A stretch of 64,000 nucleotides of DNA from Chionoecetes opilio (lineage: Eukaryota; Arthropoda; Malacostraca; Decapoda; Majidae), in NCBI GenBank assembly GCA_016584305.1, contig JACEEZ010001777.1, forward strand, positions 583,854 through 647,853. The letters run 5' to 3'. The notes under the pieces are model-generated. The model saw only the letters and a list, made by a program, of their open reading frames with translations, had not been told where the DNA came from and did not search any database. A program made the translations under genes and the position numbers. Numbering within the stretch: the stretch's first letter is position 1; each line of letters starts with the position of its first letter. Positions 9,781 through 20,075 of the stretch are shown in pieces.

Positions 9781-10286
9781 CCTCCCGCCAGGTGGCAGCA
9801 TGCTCAGCGGTCGTATTGTTTACATTTGGGCACAAGACACTCACGGTTTACCTGCACCGCCTCCGTCAGTCCCCTGACCCCCACTGCCCCTGGTGCAGGG
9901 AACGTCTCTGAGACATTGAACACTTTCTGCTGCAGTGTCCGCACTTCCACTCCCACCATGTAGTACTACGCTCTCAACTCCTCACCCTGAACGTCGCCAC
10001 CTTTGACCTGCCCACCCTGCTGGTGGCGGCTGGCCTCCCGCCAGGTGGCAGCATGCTCAGCGGTCGTATTGTTTACATTTGGGCACAAGACACTCATGGT
10101 TCACCTGCACCGCCTCCGTCAGTCCCCTGACCCCCACTGCCCCTGGTGCAGGAACGTCTCTGAGACTATTGAACACTTTCTGCTGCAGTGTCCGCGCTTC
10201 CACTCCCACCGTGTAGTGCTACGCTCTCAACTCCTCACCCTGAACATCGCCACCTGTGACCTGCCCACCCTGCTGGCGGCGGCTGG
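9781..10286 (+). repeat. 253-bp tandem duplication of LINE tail sequence
   Basis: The stretch beginning cctcccgccaggtggcagca occurs at 9781 and again at 10034, and the following ~250 bases match with few substitutions and a one-base indel. Both units contain the same coding segment (LHRLRQSP...HCPWCRN). Confidence 0.85.
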
Positions 10287-10368
10287 CGTTCACCCCTCCC
10301 GGCAACACGCTGTCATCCGCCTCACCTGGGCCTTCCTGAGGAAGACAGGTCAACTACAGCACCTGTGA
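10003..10368 (+). pseudogene. LINE polyprotein C-terminus (R1/I-type RNase H tail with Cys-rich motif)
   Basis: 121 open codons include LMVHLHRLRQSPDPHCPWC, then ETIEHFLLQCPRF and HAVIRLTWAFLRKTGQLQHL before the stop. The CPWC-x-EHFLLQCP pattern is the Cys/His cluster found after the RNase H domain in R1/I/Jockey-type LINE polyproteins. The frame lacks RT and RNase H and is preceded by its own tandem duplicate. Related tails occur at 42105-42510, 45310-45510, 46140-46690 and 61310-61500. The clade assignment is inference. Confidence 0.7.
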
Positions 10369-10790
10369 TAGCATCATGGGACATCACCAGGGCTCATAGT
10401 GTTCCCCAAGGGATCCTCGCAGCCCTAAAAACAACAACAAAGTGACGTAGAAGTCCGCGGCGGGGTAGTTGATATTGGCGGTTGCCGGACAGTAAATACT
10501 AGAGTAGGATAAACGTCCGGGGGTGGGTAATGGCCTTGGACTGTTGCGATTCCCGGACGTTTGCGGTTCCCGGAGCAGTGCTCCCCCCCTATTAGTCCGG
10601 GAAAATGAGGATTGTGTGTATATCCTTCTCATAACTCTTCTCTTCCTCTCTCCTAATGCACACATATTCATTCCTTACTAATTTATAGTCTTCGTTATTT
10701 CTTTGTGTCCGATTTCTCTTTACTCTTTTCCATCCCTCATCCCTTATTCTCTTTGCTCTCTCATGTGGACCCTTCATGGGACAGGGAAGG

Positions 10791-11241
10791 GGACAATTAA
10801 CAATCTGCCAGTAAGACACAAGCAGAGTGGAGAGAGGTGAACCAAACTTTGTTCACGGCCTGGGAGCTCTCTGCCAGAAATGCCAACAAACAAAAGATTT
10901 GCAATCTATGACTAGGTCTCACAAAGCTCCAAGGCGTGAAGCAAGACGAGTCAATCTAGGAGCTGAGGTGCTGATGGGATATCTCAAAAGGGAGTTGAGC
11001 TGAGCCCAGAAGCATGGTGCATACCAATCGACAGAAGAAGTAACTGATGGTTGGGGAGACTATTTAGCCACACCAGTGACTGGAGGATGGCTGAAGTGGT
11101 GTTTCCTTTACAGTGATCTTTTCCTATATATAGTTTCTTGCCCTAAGTCAGTTTTTCTTGATATAATCTGTCAAATTAACCTAAATAAACATCAAAACAT
11201 CACATATCAACTCAATCATGATTGAATGGTACTGAGCTTAC
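10791..11241. other. Unassigned sequence, presumed intron downstream of the PEX5-like exon
   Basis: No repeat or exon was recognised. It lies between the end of LINE A and the exon's splice donor. Confidence 0.4.
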
Positions 11242-11367
11242 CTGAACATGAGTCTCTGAAGCTAAGTACTCCTCTGCCCAATTGCTGGCTTCAGAGGCAA
11301 GGTCTGCAATGCCTGGCCCTCGCATAGGTCCTGACCTGGCGCACATGCTCTCTATTTCTCTCATTTC
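11242..11367 (-). CDS. PEX5: Single coding exon of a PEX5-like peroxisomal targeting receptor
   Basis: On the minus strand an acceptor (taatttttccag) precedes a 126-bp open segment ending CAG, followed by a consensus donor (gtaagctcag). Both introns are phase 0. The 42 residues begin EMREIESMCARSGPMRGPGI and end with a WAEEY pentapeptide and LASETHVQ. PEX5, the cytosolic receptor for C-terminal PTS1 signals, has at this place in vertebrates a segment of the form EMxxIEQ...APGVADLA...NWAxEFL, with the WxxxF/Y motif that binds PEX14 at the peroxisomal membrane. The order of acidic-Met start, Arg/Pro/Gly linker, ADLA block and WxxxY motif is the same here. No other PEX5 exon was recognised in the window, so neighbouring exons lie outside it or in the unassigned stretches. 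Identification rests on recalled family sequence. Confidence 0.75.
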
Positions 11368-12239
11368 CTGGAAAAATTACACATCTTAAAAATGCTAATT
11401 TGCAACACCATGGGCAGTTGCCTTTTGTACATTAAAACATTCATGGCCACATAGTACACCGCTAATGAAGGGAACATAACCCTATGCACTTATTTTTGAC
11501 AATAAATCAATAGCTTGAGCCTACCACTGAATATGACTACTAAAAAGGAGACACAGGCAGAAGGCTGGGAGCTACTCCTCTAGGAGCATCAAAATTTCTT
11601 TGAACAATATAGGAGAAGAAAAGAATAAATCAGCATAGGATTATGTATAAATCTAAGATATAAATCATCTTAGATTATGTTGTTTAACTACATGAATGCA
11701 ATCAGAGGGTTATGAGGTATGAAAAAAGTGGATTGTATATATGACAGAGATCATGCATATTAGTTGTCTAGATGTGTTATTAGAAGTTATGGTGGAAGCA
11801 AGGCTTACAAGTTTCAAAGGAAATAAATCATGAGCGGGTGAAAGGGTGTATTTGTAAGACGGTGTTGCTCCACTGTTAAATTCACAGTTAACAATTCACA
11901 GTAACAAGGTGCTAAATATCTGTGAAGACATGGACCCCCTCCCCCCCCACCCCCAAGATAATTGTCATCAGCCTCAGTAGTGTAACTTGTACTTTTGGAA
12001 TTTTAAAGCAGGAAGGATGCCACTTACCAAGTAAGGAATATTGAAAATAAGGAATTAAATATTTTATATGAGGGATGGTATGAGAACAGTAAATAGGAAA
12101 AAAAGGCATCAAAGAGAGGAAAGTCTTAGAATACAGTAAAACTAAAGTTATCCAGTATTTGACTATCTGAAAAGCTCAAGAACCATAATTAGTTTAAAGA
12201 GAGAGAAAAAAAATTAAATCATGTTTTATATCACGAATA
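11368..12239. other. Unassigned sequence, presumed intron upstream of the PEX5-like exon
   Basis: AT-rich with no recognised domain. A C-rich run lies at 11937-11954. Confidence 0.4.
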
Positions 12240-13250
12240 TTTGAAATAGCTGCCAGGCAACCAGTGTCCCGCAGTGTAGTGTAAGCAGTGTAGCAGTGAA
12301 GAAGGATGTACAAGGAGCAAAGTATGTAAGGGACGAAAACGGAGAAATCAAAGTGGTGAAGAGGGAGGTAAGAGAAAGATGGAGAGAATATTTTGAGAAC
12401 CTGCTGAATGTAGAAAATATCAATGAGCTGGAGGAAGTTGAAATGGTGGAAGGTCCAGTGAAAAATATAATAGTAAAAGAGGTAGTAAGAGTATTGAAAG
12501 GGATGAAAGATGGAAAGGCACCAGGTCCATCGGGTGTAAGCAGTGATATGCTGAAACTAACAGGAAGGACAGGTATCAGAAAACTAACTTGAGTTTTTGA
12601 AAAGATTATGAGGGAGGAAAAAGGTCTAGAAAAATGGAAGGATAGTTTTACCTTACCACTGTTTAAAGGAAAAGGAGATGCACTGTCATGTGGTGTGTAC
12701 AGAGGTTTGAGGCTGTTAGAACATGGGATGAAGATTTGGGAGAGGGTGTTGTGTGAAAAGCTTAAGAAAATAATCAAGATCGATGACTGCCAATTTTGCT
12801 TCCTGGCTGGAAAGTCAACTACCAATGCAATCTTCATCACAAGACATCTTCAGGAGAAATATTATGAGAAGAAAAGGCTGTATCATGTGTCTGTGGATCT
12901 GGAAAAGGCTTTTGACAGGATTCCAAGAAGGACAATTAGATGGGCATTACGAAGAATAAAGGTACCGGAGAGGCTTGCAATGTTGGCAATGGCACTGTAT
13001 GAAGGGTCAAGGTCAAAGGTGAGATTAGCTGGAGGAACATCAGATGCCTTTGAGATAGGTGTGGGGGTGCATCAGCGCTCAGTTCTCAGTCCTCTTTTGT
13101 TTGTGGTAGTGATGGAAGAGGCCACAAAGGAATGCAGAACAGGAGATCCATGGGAGCTGCTATATACAGATGATTTTGTCTTGACAGCTGAGACAAAGGA
13201 GGAAGTTGAGAGGAGATTTATAGATTGGAAGCAAGCAATGGAGAGAAGAA

Positions 13251-13368
13251 AAAAGCTTAGCTTCATAAAGGCATGCTGCAGCTGTACAACATAATTTGTA
13301 AAAACTTTGTCTATCGTAAACAACTGTAAGCTATGAATAAATGTTTCAAATGTTTCAAATGTTTAAGA
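13251..13368 (+). mobile_element. Short retroposed tail inserted in LINE C
   Basis: About 118 bp interrupts the codons for MERR and GLKVNM of LINE C. It ends in aataaatg followed by a tttcaaatg repeat, as in a LINE or SINE 3' tail, and a short aaga occurs at both junctions. The source family was not identified. Confidence 0.55.
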
Positions 13369-13651
13369 GGTCTGAAGGTGAATATGTCCAAGACAAAGAT
13401 GATGGTAACAGGCAAGAAAATAGAGCAAAATATACAAGTGGGAAGGTTTCCCTGTGGAGTGTGCAGTAGTGGAGTAGGAGTAAACTCTATTCGATGCAAG
13501 GAATGTGACAAGTGGTGCCAAAAAAAATGTTCGGGACTACGAAACCTAAATGGAGTGGTAGATTTATGCTCTCCAGTGTGTATAAGAAGAATCAACAGAG
13601 GGGGCCCGCCAGAAGAGGGAGAGGTAAAAACTATAGAAGTGAATGGTGATG

Positions 13652-13707
13652 TAATAAAAGAAGTTAAACAGTTTTCCTTGTAATAGAAGAAGTTAAACAG
13701 TTTTCCT
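13652..13707 (+). repeat. 29-bp tandem duplication within LINE C
   Basis: The segment taataaaagaagttaaacag and following bases is repeated from 13681 with one substitution, creating a premature stop before the YLGDML block. Confidence 0.85.
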
Positions 13708-14175
13708 ATCTTGGTGACATGTTAGATAGTGAGGGTGGAGTGGAGAGAGCAGTAAAAAACCGAGTAACAACTACATGGATGAAGTGGAGAGAGATAGCAG
13801 GACTACTGATAAACAAGAGTATTTCACTGAAAAACAGAGGAAGAGTATTTGAAGCATGTATAAGAGCAATTTTGCTGTATGGTTCTGAGACATGGGCTTT
13901 GACAAAGATTTTACATCACAAGGAAGTTGTGGGGATGTGTTAGTTGGGTGTGATCGGAGAATGTTGAGATATATGACTGGGATCACATAGAGAGATGAAG
14001 TGTCCAGTGAAGAGGTGGCAAGAAAATGTGGATTGAAGGAGCTGAGTACAGAGCTGAGAGTAAGGCGATTGAGGTGGTTTGGGCACGTGAAGAAGAGAGA
14101 AGGTGGTGAGGCATTGGGGAGAGCTGTTAGAGTGGAAGTTCCAGGTCGCCGTCCACCGAGCAGGCCAAGGAAGAC

Positions 14176-14704
14176 ATGGAGGCAGTGTGCCAGCCAAACA
14201 CAAATATGTTGTGTTTACACTGAAGCAGAAAATTAGCATATGCAAATGTCTGGAAAAAAGTGAGAACTGATATAATTTTCATATTTTACTTTGGGCACTA
14301 CTAAGAGTATAATCTTTATACGAATACCACTCAACCAACTGGAAAATCCAGCAAACTGAAACATACAATTTCCCATTGGTGCCGAATAGCTGGGGTTTTA
14401 CTGCGGTAAGAAAGAAATAGGAAGGTGAAAAAGGAAAGTTAATATGCGTAGAAGTTAAGAGGTGTTTGCTCTCATTGGGGTTACAGGCCCCACTCAGAAC
14501 AGACACTAGCGCCTGGTATGCCATGTCAGCACCACTTATACTTTTTTTATTCATTTTTATCATAATGTTTTGGCATTTCAGGAAAAGGCAAAAAACTGTT
14601 CTGAAAGACTTAAATGAAAGTGTATGAGATAATGTTGAGGATGAAATAAACACTTTCTCTTGTCTAGTTCTGACTGACCCCTGTTCTGATGGAATAATTT
14701 TCTA
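14176..14704. other. Unassigned sequence
   Basis: No repeat, domain or splice-bounded exon was recognised between the two LINE fragments. Confidence 0.4.
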
Positions 14705-14990
14705 GTTTGGTCTACACTATTGCCTGTTCCATGGAACTCCCTCAAGGAGATTTCCTCAGCAGAATAATCTTCATTTGCCCTGATCCATGCACATCATTCC
14801 CACATCTTCCAATTCTCTCACTCATACATCCCCTTTCTCACTCACATACTCTAGCACTCTATCTTCCCATGTATCAGGGGATCATCATCTCACATTTCCA
14901 TCACCTATTTTACACTTATATATCCTTGTCATCTCACTTTCATTCATTTTCTCCAAGTGTCCAAACCATCTGTGATGCGCTTCCCAATTT
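14705..14990 (-). pseudogene. LINE C-terminal fragment (minus strand)
   Basis: The complement reads HHRWFGHLEKMNESEMTRIY, then CMDQGKWRLFCWGNPLEGVP. These match the RLRWFGHVERM...CMDRExWRxFCxGHPLEGVP tail common at the end of some LINE ORFs. Stops and frameshifts separate the two blocks, and no RT remains. Confidence 0.7.
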
Positions 14991-15215
14991 CCACTACTTC
15001 AGTTCACTCCATCTCCCATATTAGTCATGCCAAATCTTCCACATCTAAACTTTGAAACAACGCACACTGACGTAAGTTATGACACGACTGTCTCACTATC
15101 TATTTTGTTCACACCACATCTACCCTTTTAACCTCTTCACTGCAATGACGCATGAGGCATCATTGCGCGCCCGTATAGGCACGCGACGACGCACATAGCG
15201 CGTCACCTCTGAGTG

Positions 15216-15305
15216 TTCTTGATTCTGAGGGTCTGAAGTCTCGATGTGTGTTACAGTGAGTTCTTGATTCTGAGGGTCTGAAGTCTCGATGTGTGTTACA
15301 GTGAG
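15216..15305 (+). repeat. Perfect 45-bp tandem duplication near the piggyBac left end
   Basis: The unit starting ttcttgattctgagggtctg is present twice with no mismatch (15216-15260, 15261-15305). Sub-terminal repeats of this kind often serve as transposase binding sites in piggyBac elements, but no such role is shown here. Confidence 0.85.
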
Positions 15306-15390
15306 AGCGTAGTGACCTTGGCATGGCTCACTTACTCAGTTCTCTGACTCCACCCCCTGTGGTTGTCATCCAATCAGAAAACAATAAATA

Positions 15391-16160
15391 CCATATTTTA
15401 CAGCTTATAAGACGCTGCATCTTGGAAGACGCACCCTGATTTTGGAAAGAAGTTTCTAAGAAAAGAAAAGAAAACACCAAAACTGTTGTCCAATATGCAG
15501 TCATTTTCACACAAGAACACACTCACTATTCATTCAGCACTGCTCATCAGCCATTTTTATTTTCTAGCTTGTATGCGATAGTATAAGTAAACCGTCATGT
15601 TGGCTGGCTGAACATGTAGACGCAAGTCAGACGGCGGGAGTGAAAAAACCTACCGCGCCGGTGCGCAGCTGCGTGCCTGCCTGGCGTGCCGATCAGCTGA
15701 GTCTGGCTTTGTCGTGCTGAGTGTAAAACCTCTCACGTCCTCCCATGCCTCACCACATTGCCTGCCTCCTGTGCCTCACCACGTATTGCTTGAATTTTCC
15801 TGTATATGTGTAGTATTTGTGGTGGCTGCATGATGTACATAAGTATACAAATTTTCATCTAATAACAAACAAAGTTCCTTATACACGGAATGGCTGTTGG
15901 CGCCAATCTGCCGGGACGGAAAGGCTCTCGCCAGTACCGTGTAAACATCACAGGGTGAGGACAGATTGGTAGTTGATTTGAATGTCTTATGATATTCTTA
16001 ATACTCTTAACAGGTAAGTACTGAGGTTACATCATATAAGAGGCTGAATTGAATAGCTACCTAAGCTAACCTCCTACAACATTCGTCTTGGAAGACGCAT
16101 TTGTGTTTTTCAGGGTATTTTGGGGGGAAAAAAGTGCGTCTTATAAGCCGTAAAATACAG
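15391..16160. mobile_element. Pogo-type MITE with TTATAAGACGC ends
   Basis: Left end CCATATTTTACAGCTTATAA and right end the complement of CTGTATTTTACGGCTTATAA, flanked by TA on both sides. A second inverted motif (cttggaagacgca) lies just inside both ends. It belongs with the elements at 23423-24032 and 24109-24214. Confidence 0.85.
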
Positions 16161-16297
16161 TAATTGTAATGCCACCTATATGGCAATACTCCCTTGCTGG
16201 TAGTGGGCTCACGGCCTCATGCCACACTGACAGCCACACACACTCAGTCTCTTCCTCTCTTTGAAGTAGACGGCTGTCCCTTTGTTTCCCATTCATT

Positions 16298-17082
16298 ATG
16301 GATGATCTTTCTGATAACAGTAGTGGGAATGAATATATGTTAGACAATGGAGGATAGTGATGATGATTATGACTCCATGAGTGATGATGGGCTTAATGTT
16401 CCTGAGGTAGAGATGAGAGAGGTTGAGGAAGGCTGGAAGCTGATCCACTGCCCCGGTTAATATCTCAGTTTTCTGGGTTGAATCCTGCAATTGGGGACTT
16501 GTCACTTACATCATTCACTGATGCTTTCAAGCTCTTCTTTGATGATGAACTGGTCGGCAAGTTATGTGACTGGATGAATGAGAGAGCCGCATTGTTTTTT
16601 GCCGAGCATCCTCAGAAAAAGGGTCGTGTGAACAGCATTACTTGGCGCCCTGTCACACATGATGATATTTTTTGCTCTTGTCATGGCAATGGCTTTGATG
16701 CCTTTACCTAGAATGATGTACTACTGGAGCACTGACATGATTCTTTCTGGCCCTGCTGTGTTTTGCAAGCAAGTTATGTCTAGAGATCGCTTCTTTAGTA
16801 TAATAAAAATTCTGAAGTTTTCTCCAGTAGGCTTAGATAAAAATAAATGATCCAGCAACTCGCATTGATCCGTATGTAGATCTGCTACATGAGCGATGTC
16901 AGGTGGTTATGAGGTTATGAGACCGGTTAGGTCTGTAGCTGTGGACAAGGCTTTGATCTTGTGGAAGGGAAGACTAGGGTTTCGTCAGTATATGTGAGTA
17001 AAGAGGGCACGATTTGGTATGAAATTATTCATTGCCTCCCCTAGTGATGAACAGTGGAAGGGGTATTCTTGGAACTTCATGG
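16298..17082 (+). pseudogene. piggyBac transposase, N-terminal part
   Basis: An ATG at 16298 opens an acidic Asp/Ser/Glu-rich N-terminus (MDDLSDNSSGNEYML, then a frameshift into DDDYDSMSDDGLNVPEVEM), typical of piggyBac transposases. The core follows: SLTSFTDAFKLFFDDELV (16505), WRPVTHDDIF (16646), YYWSTDMILSGPAVFCKQVM (16720), SRDRFFSIIKILKFSP (16780) and KLFIASPSDEQWKGYSWNF (17020). It is interrupted at WNFMVYY by the hAT insertion and resumes at 22136. At least four frameshifts or stops mean no functional protein. Confidence 0.9.
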
Positions 17083-17090
17083 TGTATTAT
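17083..17090 (+). repeat. hAT 8-bp target-site duplication (left copy)
   Basis: TGTATTAT here is repeated exactly at 22136-22143. Eight bases is the hAT signature length. Confidence 0.9.
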
Positions 17091-17267
17091 CAGACCCGGA
17101 TTATCCTATAATCTAGTATAGGCTGCAGCCTAGGGCCCCTCAAGCTTGGGGGCCCCAAACCTGGGGTCCCTGCTAAAAGATTTCCATATATAACTTTTTT
17201 TGAAAAATGATATTTTGCATTGCTGAATAATTCATTTAACTTCAAATAAAATTACAAATAATTTGAG

Positions 17268-17358
17268 ATAAAGGGCCCCTGTTTGAGGCCCTTTATTTGA
17301 GATAAAGGGCCTCTGTTTAAGGCCTTTATTTGAGATAAAGGGCCCCTGTTTGGGACCC
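17268..17358 (+). repeat. Tandem repeat of a 36-45 bp unit in the hAT 5' region
   Basis: Three imperfect copies of gataaagggcccctgtttga...ccctttatttga. Confidence 0.8.
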
Positions 17359-18933
17359 TAGCTGTAAATCATGTGGCCCCAGTCCATGTTTGTTTATCAT
17401 CGTGCTAAACACAGTAAAACACTTATTTGTGAATGTAGCGTATATTTTGTTTTTCAGCTCACTTTTTTTGCTATACAATGTAAAAAAAATTCTACTTCAA
17501 CCTTTATTTTAACAAATCTCTTTTTTTTTGCAGATTTTTTATCTCAGTCCAATTATGAAGCGGCATGAGAGTGGATTTCAAAAAAGGAAAAAGAAGCAGC
17601 AACTTCAACAGCAGCTTCATCAGATTTCCAAGTTAGATAAATTCATCAAACACCCTTACAAAGAAGAGACTGCTCCAGAACAAGATTCTAGTCCCCAAAT
17701 TGAATCAACTGAACTCAAAGAAGGTAAATGCAGTCGTGAGCAGAATTTAGTCTGAGTCAGTTTGCGAGCTAGAAGAAGAAATATCACAGTTATCTCCATC
17801 CATAAGTCCACATGTGGAACTGGAAGTCGAACAGAGGGACATTTCCAGTGATGACAATGAAAAGCAAAAAGAAACTGAAAATCAAAGAAGTAATGATCTT
17901 GCGAAATGGAACTCTCGGTCAGATGAAGACAGGACTTATTGGATTGACAAAGGTCCATCTGATTGTCAGCACTGGAATGACAATTTTGCAAAATCAAAGC
18001 GCATATTCAAAAAACAAAACAGATATTGCTCTAAAGGCATCTTCCAAGGAGAAAAAGCCAATGGAGAAAAATTCAATAGAGAATGGCTGGTATATTCTCC
18101 CTCAACAGGATGCGTCTTTTGTTTTGTCTGTAAGTTATTTTATTCTTCAAGTGGAGCTTTGGTAACACATGGTTTCTCTGATTGGAAAAACACAAACTTA
18201 ATCCAATCTCATGAAAACTCAATGGAGCACAGAAACTCACTACTCACTTATTTGACTAGAAAATTAAGCGCTCCACAAATTTAGATTCAAAACTTTCTGA
18301 ACAGATACAAGCTGAGAAAGAGTATTGGAAACAAGTACTTCACAGATGTGTAGAAGTGATCAAAACATTAAGTGAACGTGGATTGGCTTTTAGAGGAGAC
18401 AATGAAATCATAGGATCCCCCAACAATGGGAACTACTTTGGACTGTTAGAACTGATTGCCAAATTTGATCTGTTTTTATCCAATCACATAGAAAACTATG
18501 GTAACAAGGGCACTGGTTTGACTTCATATCTCTCAAAAACCATATGCGATGAGTTAATCTTGCTGATGGGAAAACGCGTGTTGCAATCTATTTTGGATCA
18601 AATAAAGCAGGCAGGCTATTTCAGCCTTAAGTGTAGATTCTACCCTGGATCTTTCTCATGTGGACCAATTGACCATAATTTTGAGATATGTGTCACCTCA
18701 AACAGGAGTTCCAGTTGAAAGATTTATAACATTCTTAAAATTGGAAGAACACACTGGTCTTTTTATGAGCTAATTTGGTTATTGATTATTTAGTGAATGA
18801 ATGTGGCATTGATTTCTCAAAATGTAGGGGACAATCATTCGACAACGCCGCTAACATGAGCGGGAAATACAAGGGCAAGCAAGCGCACATCTTAAAGCTA
18901 AATAAATATGCAATTTTTGTTCCATGTGCCGGT

Positions 18934-19542
18934 GTCGCGGGGGCAAGTGTCTGTTTACGAAAAGCAGTCCGTTTACTAACAAAGGCAAAGAAAACAGGCG
19001 TTGAGGGGAATACTTACTAATATTGACTTGATCAACAAAGGCATGTCCAGGCGTCCTACGACAACAAACCCGTCTTTATGTATCAACAAAAGGGATGGAG
19101 GGGGGGGCACAAAGTGAAACACTCGCCGACGTCGTCGAGAATTCCTATCGGCCACAGTTATAGGTATGGTTTTGAGCATATATGATATATGAGGCATTCA
19201 ATTGGCCAAGTGAGGCATATATGAGGCATTCAAGTGGTTAAGGCCCCATCTCCTGCTCACAGGACATTTCTGTACGAAATTGAATGCCTCATTTATCATA
19301 TATGCTCAAAACCATACCTATAACTGTCGCCGATAGAAATTCTCGCCGATGTCGGCGAGTGTTCCACTTCGTGGCCCCCCCCCCTTTTGTTGATAAATAA
19401 AGATGGGTTTGTTGTCGTAGTTGCCTGGACATGCCTTTGTTGATCAAGTCAATATTAGTAATTATTCCCCTCAACGCCCGTTTTCTTTGCCTTTGTTAGT
19501 AAACGGACTGCTTTTCGTAAACAGACACTTGCCCATGCGACA
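18934..19542. mobile_element. 609-bp foldback element inserted in the hAT transposase
   Basis: Two arms of roughly 250 bp (left starting gtcgcgggggcaagtgtctg, right ending with its complement) are about 90% complementary around a ~100-bp centre containing repeats of gaggcattca. CCGGT occurs at 18929-18933 and 19543-19547. Removing the element and one CCGGT restores the hAT codons VPCAGHSLNLIGRAAV. The exact duplication length is ambiguous because the terminal bases are themselves complementary. No coding sequence; superfamily unknown. Confidence 0.9.
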
Positions 19543-20075
19543 CCGGTCATTCGCTCAATCTGATAGGCCGAGCTGCAGTAGATTGCTGTCTTGAAGCGGT
19601 TAGTTTTTTTGGCATCATCCAAGACATTTATAATTTCTTTTCATCATCAACCAAGAGATAGGCAGTATTAACTTGTTGCTTAGAACCTGGAGCTTCAGTT
19701 CCTAAAACTTTGTCAGAAACTCGGTGGGAGGCCCATGCAACCGCGGTCTCTGCAGTTAAAGTAAACTTTGAGTCAATTGAAGAGGCCCTTTCTCAATTGG
19801 AGTCAAATGAACAAGAAAAAGGTGACACCCGTCTACAAGCTAAAAACATTTTAGACAAAATGTCTGAGGTAGAATTCCATATTATGCTCGAATTATGGAA
19901 CTGCATTTTATCACAATTTCACAGTGAGCAAATCTTTTCAGGATCCTGAGATTTCTTTGGCAACCTATGCCACTCTTTATTCTTCTCTGTCAGCATTTAT
20001 TGATAGTTTAAAAAAATATTTTGGAAATATTGAATATAAAGCAAAAAGTCATGTTCCCAATGTTGACTAGAAGTA

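Larger units (their letters stand above)
9609..10618. mobile_element. TA-flanked element holding a duplicated LINE 3' tail, inserted in LINE A
   Basis: Ends CACACAACCCTCGTTTCCCC at the left and the complement of CACACAATCCTCATTTTCCC at the right, with TA at 9607-9608 and 10619-10620. Removing it joins LINE A codons as YEKDI-VEKC, matching YERNI-IEKC at 26870. The interior contains a plus-strand LINE C-terminal fragment present as a tandem duplication with a 253-bp period. Confidence 0.85.
2600..10790 (-). mobile_element. LINE copy A (CR1/Jockey-group), dismembered by four insertions
   Basis: Five minus-strand pieces form one LINE ORF2 when read in order: 10790-10619 (linker between endonuclease and RT), 9608-9450, 8632-8167 (RT fingers), 4055-4010, and 3535-2600 (RT palm to C-terminus). 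Each gap is a transposon flanked by a short target duplication, and removing it joins the LINE coding sequence almost in register with the related copy at 24885-28640. Only about 1.8 kb of the 8.2-kb span is LINE. The pieces carry extra stops and frameshifts, so the copy is dead. The clade is inferred from the RT and C-terminal pattern. Confidence 0.85.
12240..14175 (+). pseudogene. LINE C reverse transcriptase with Cys-rich (PHD-like) insert
   Basis: The plus strand encodes RT fingers (LKGMKDGKAPGPSGVSSDML, about 12500), LPLFKGKGDALSCGVYRGL (12656), motif A SVDLEKAFDRIPRR (about 12890), motif B GVGVHQRSVLSPLLF (13060) and motif C LLYTDDFVLTAET (13160). Next come KVNMSKTKMMVTG (13380), a Cys cluster FPCGVCSSGVGVNSIRCKEC then CQKKCSG (13450-13540), YLGDML, LLYGSETWALT (13870) and RLRWFGHVKKREGG (14060). 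The Gln of motif B's usual PQGS is preceded here by His and followed by Arg (HQRS), and a stop at 12590, an inserted tail at 13251, a 29-bp duplication at 13652 and later frameshifts disable it. The endonuclease half is absent. The clade is uncertain. Confidence 0.85.
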
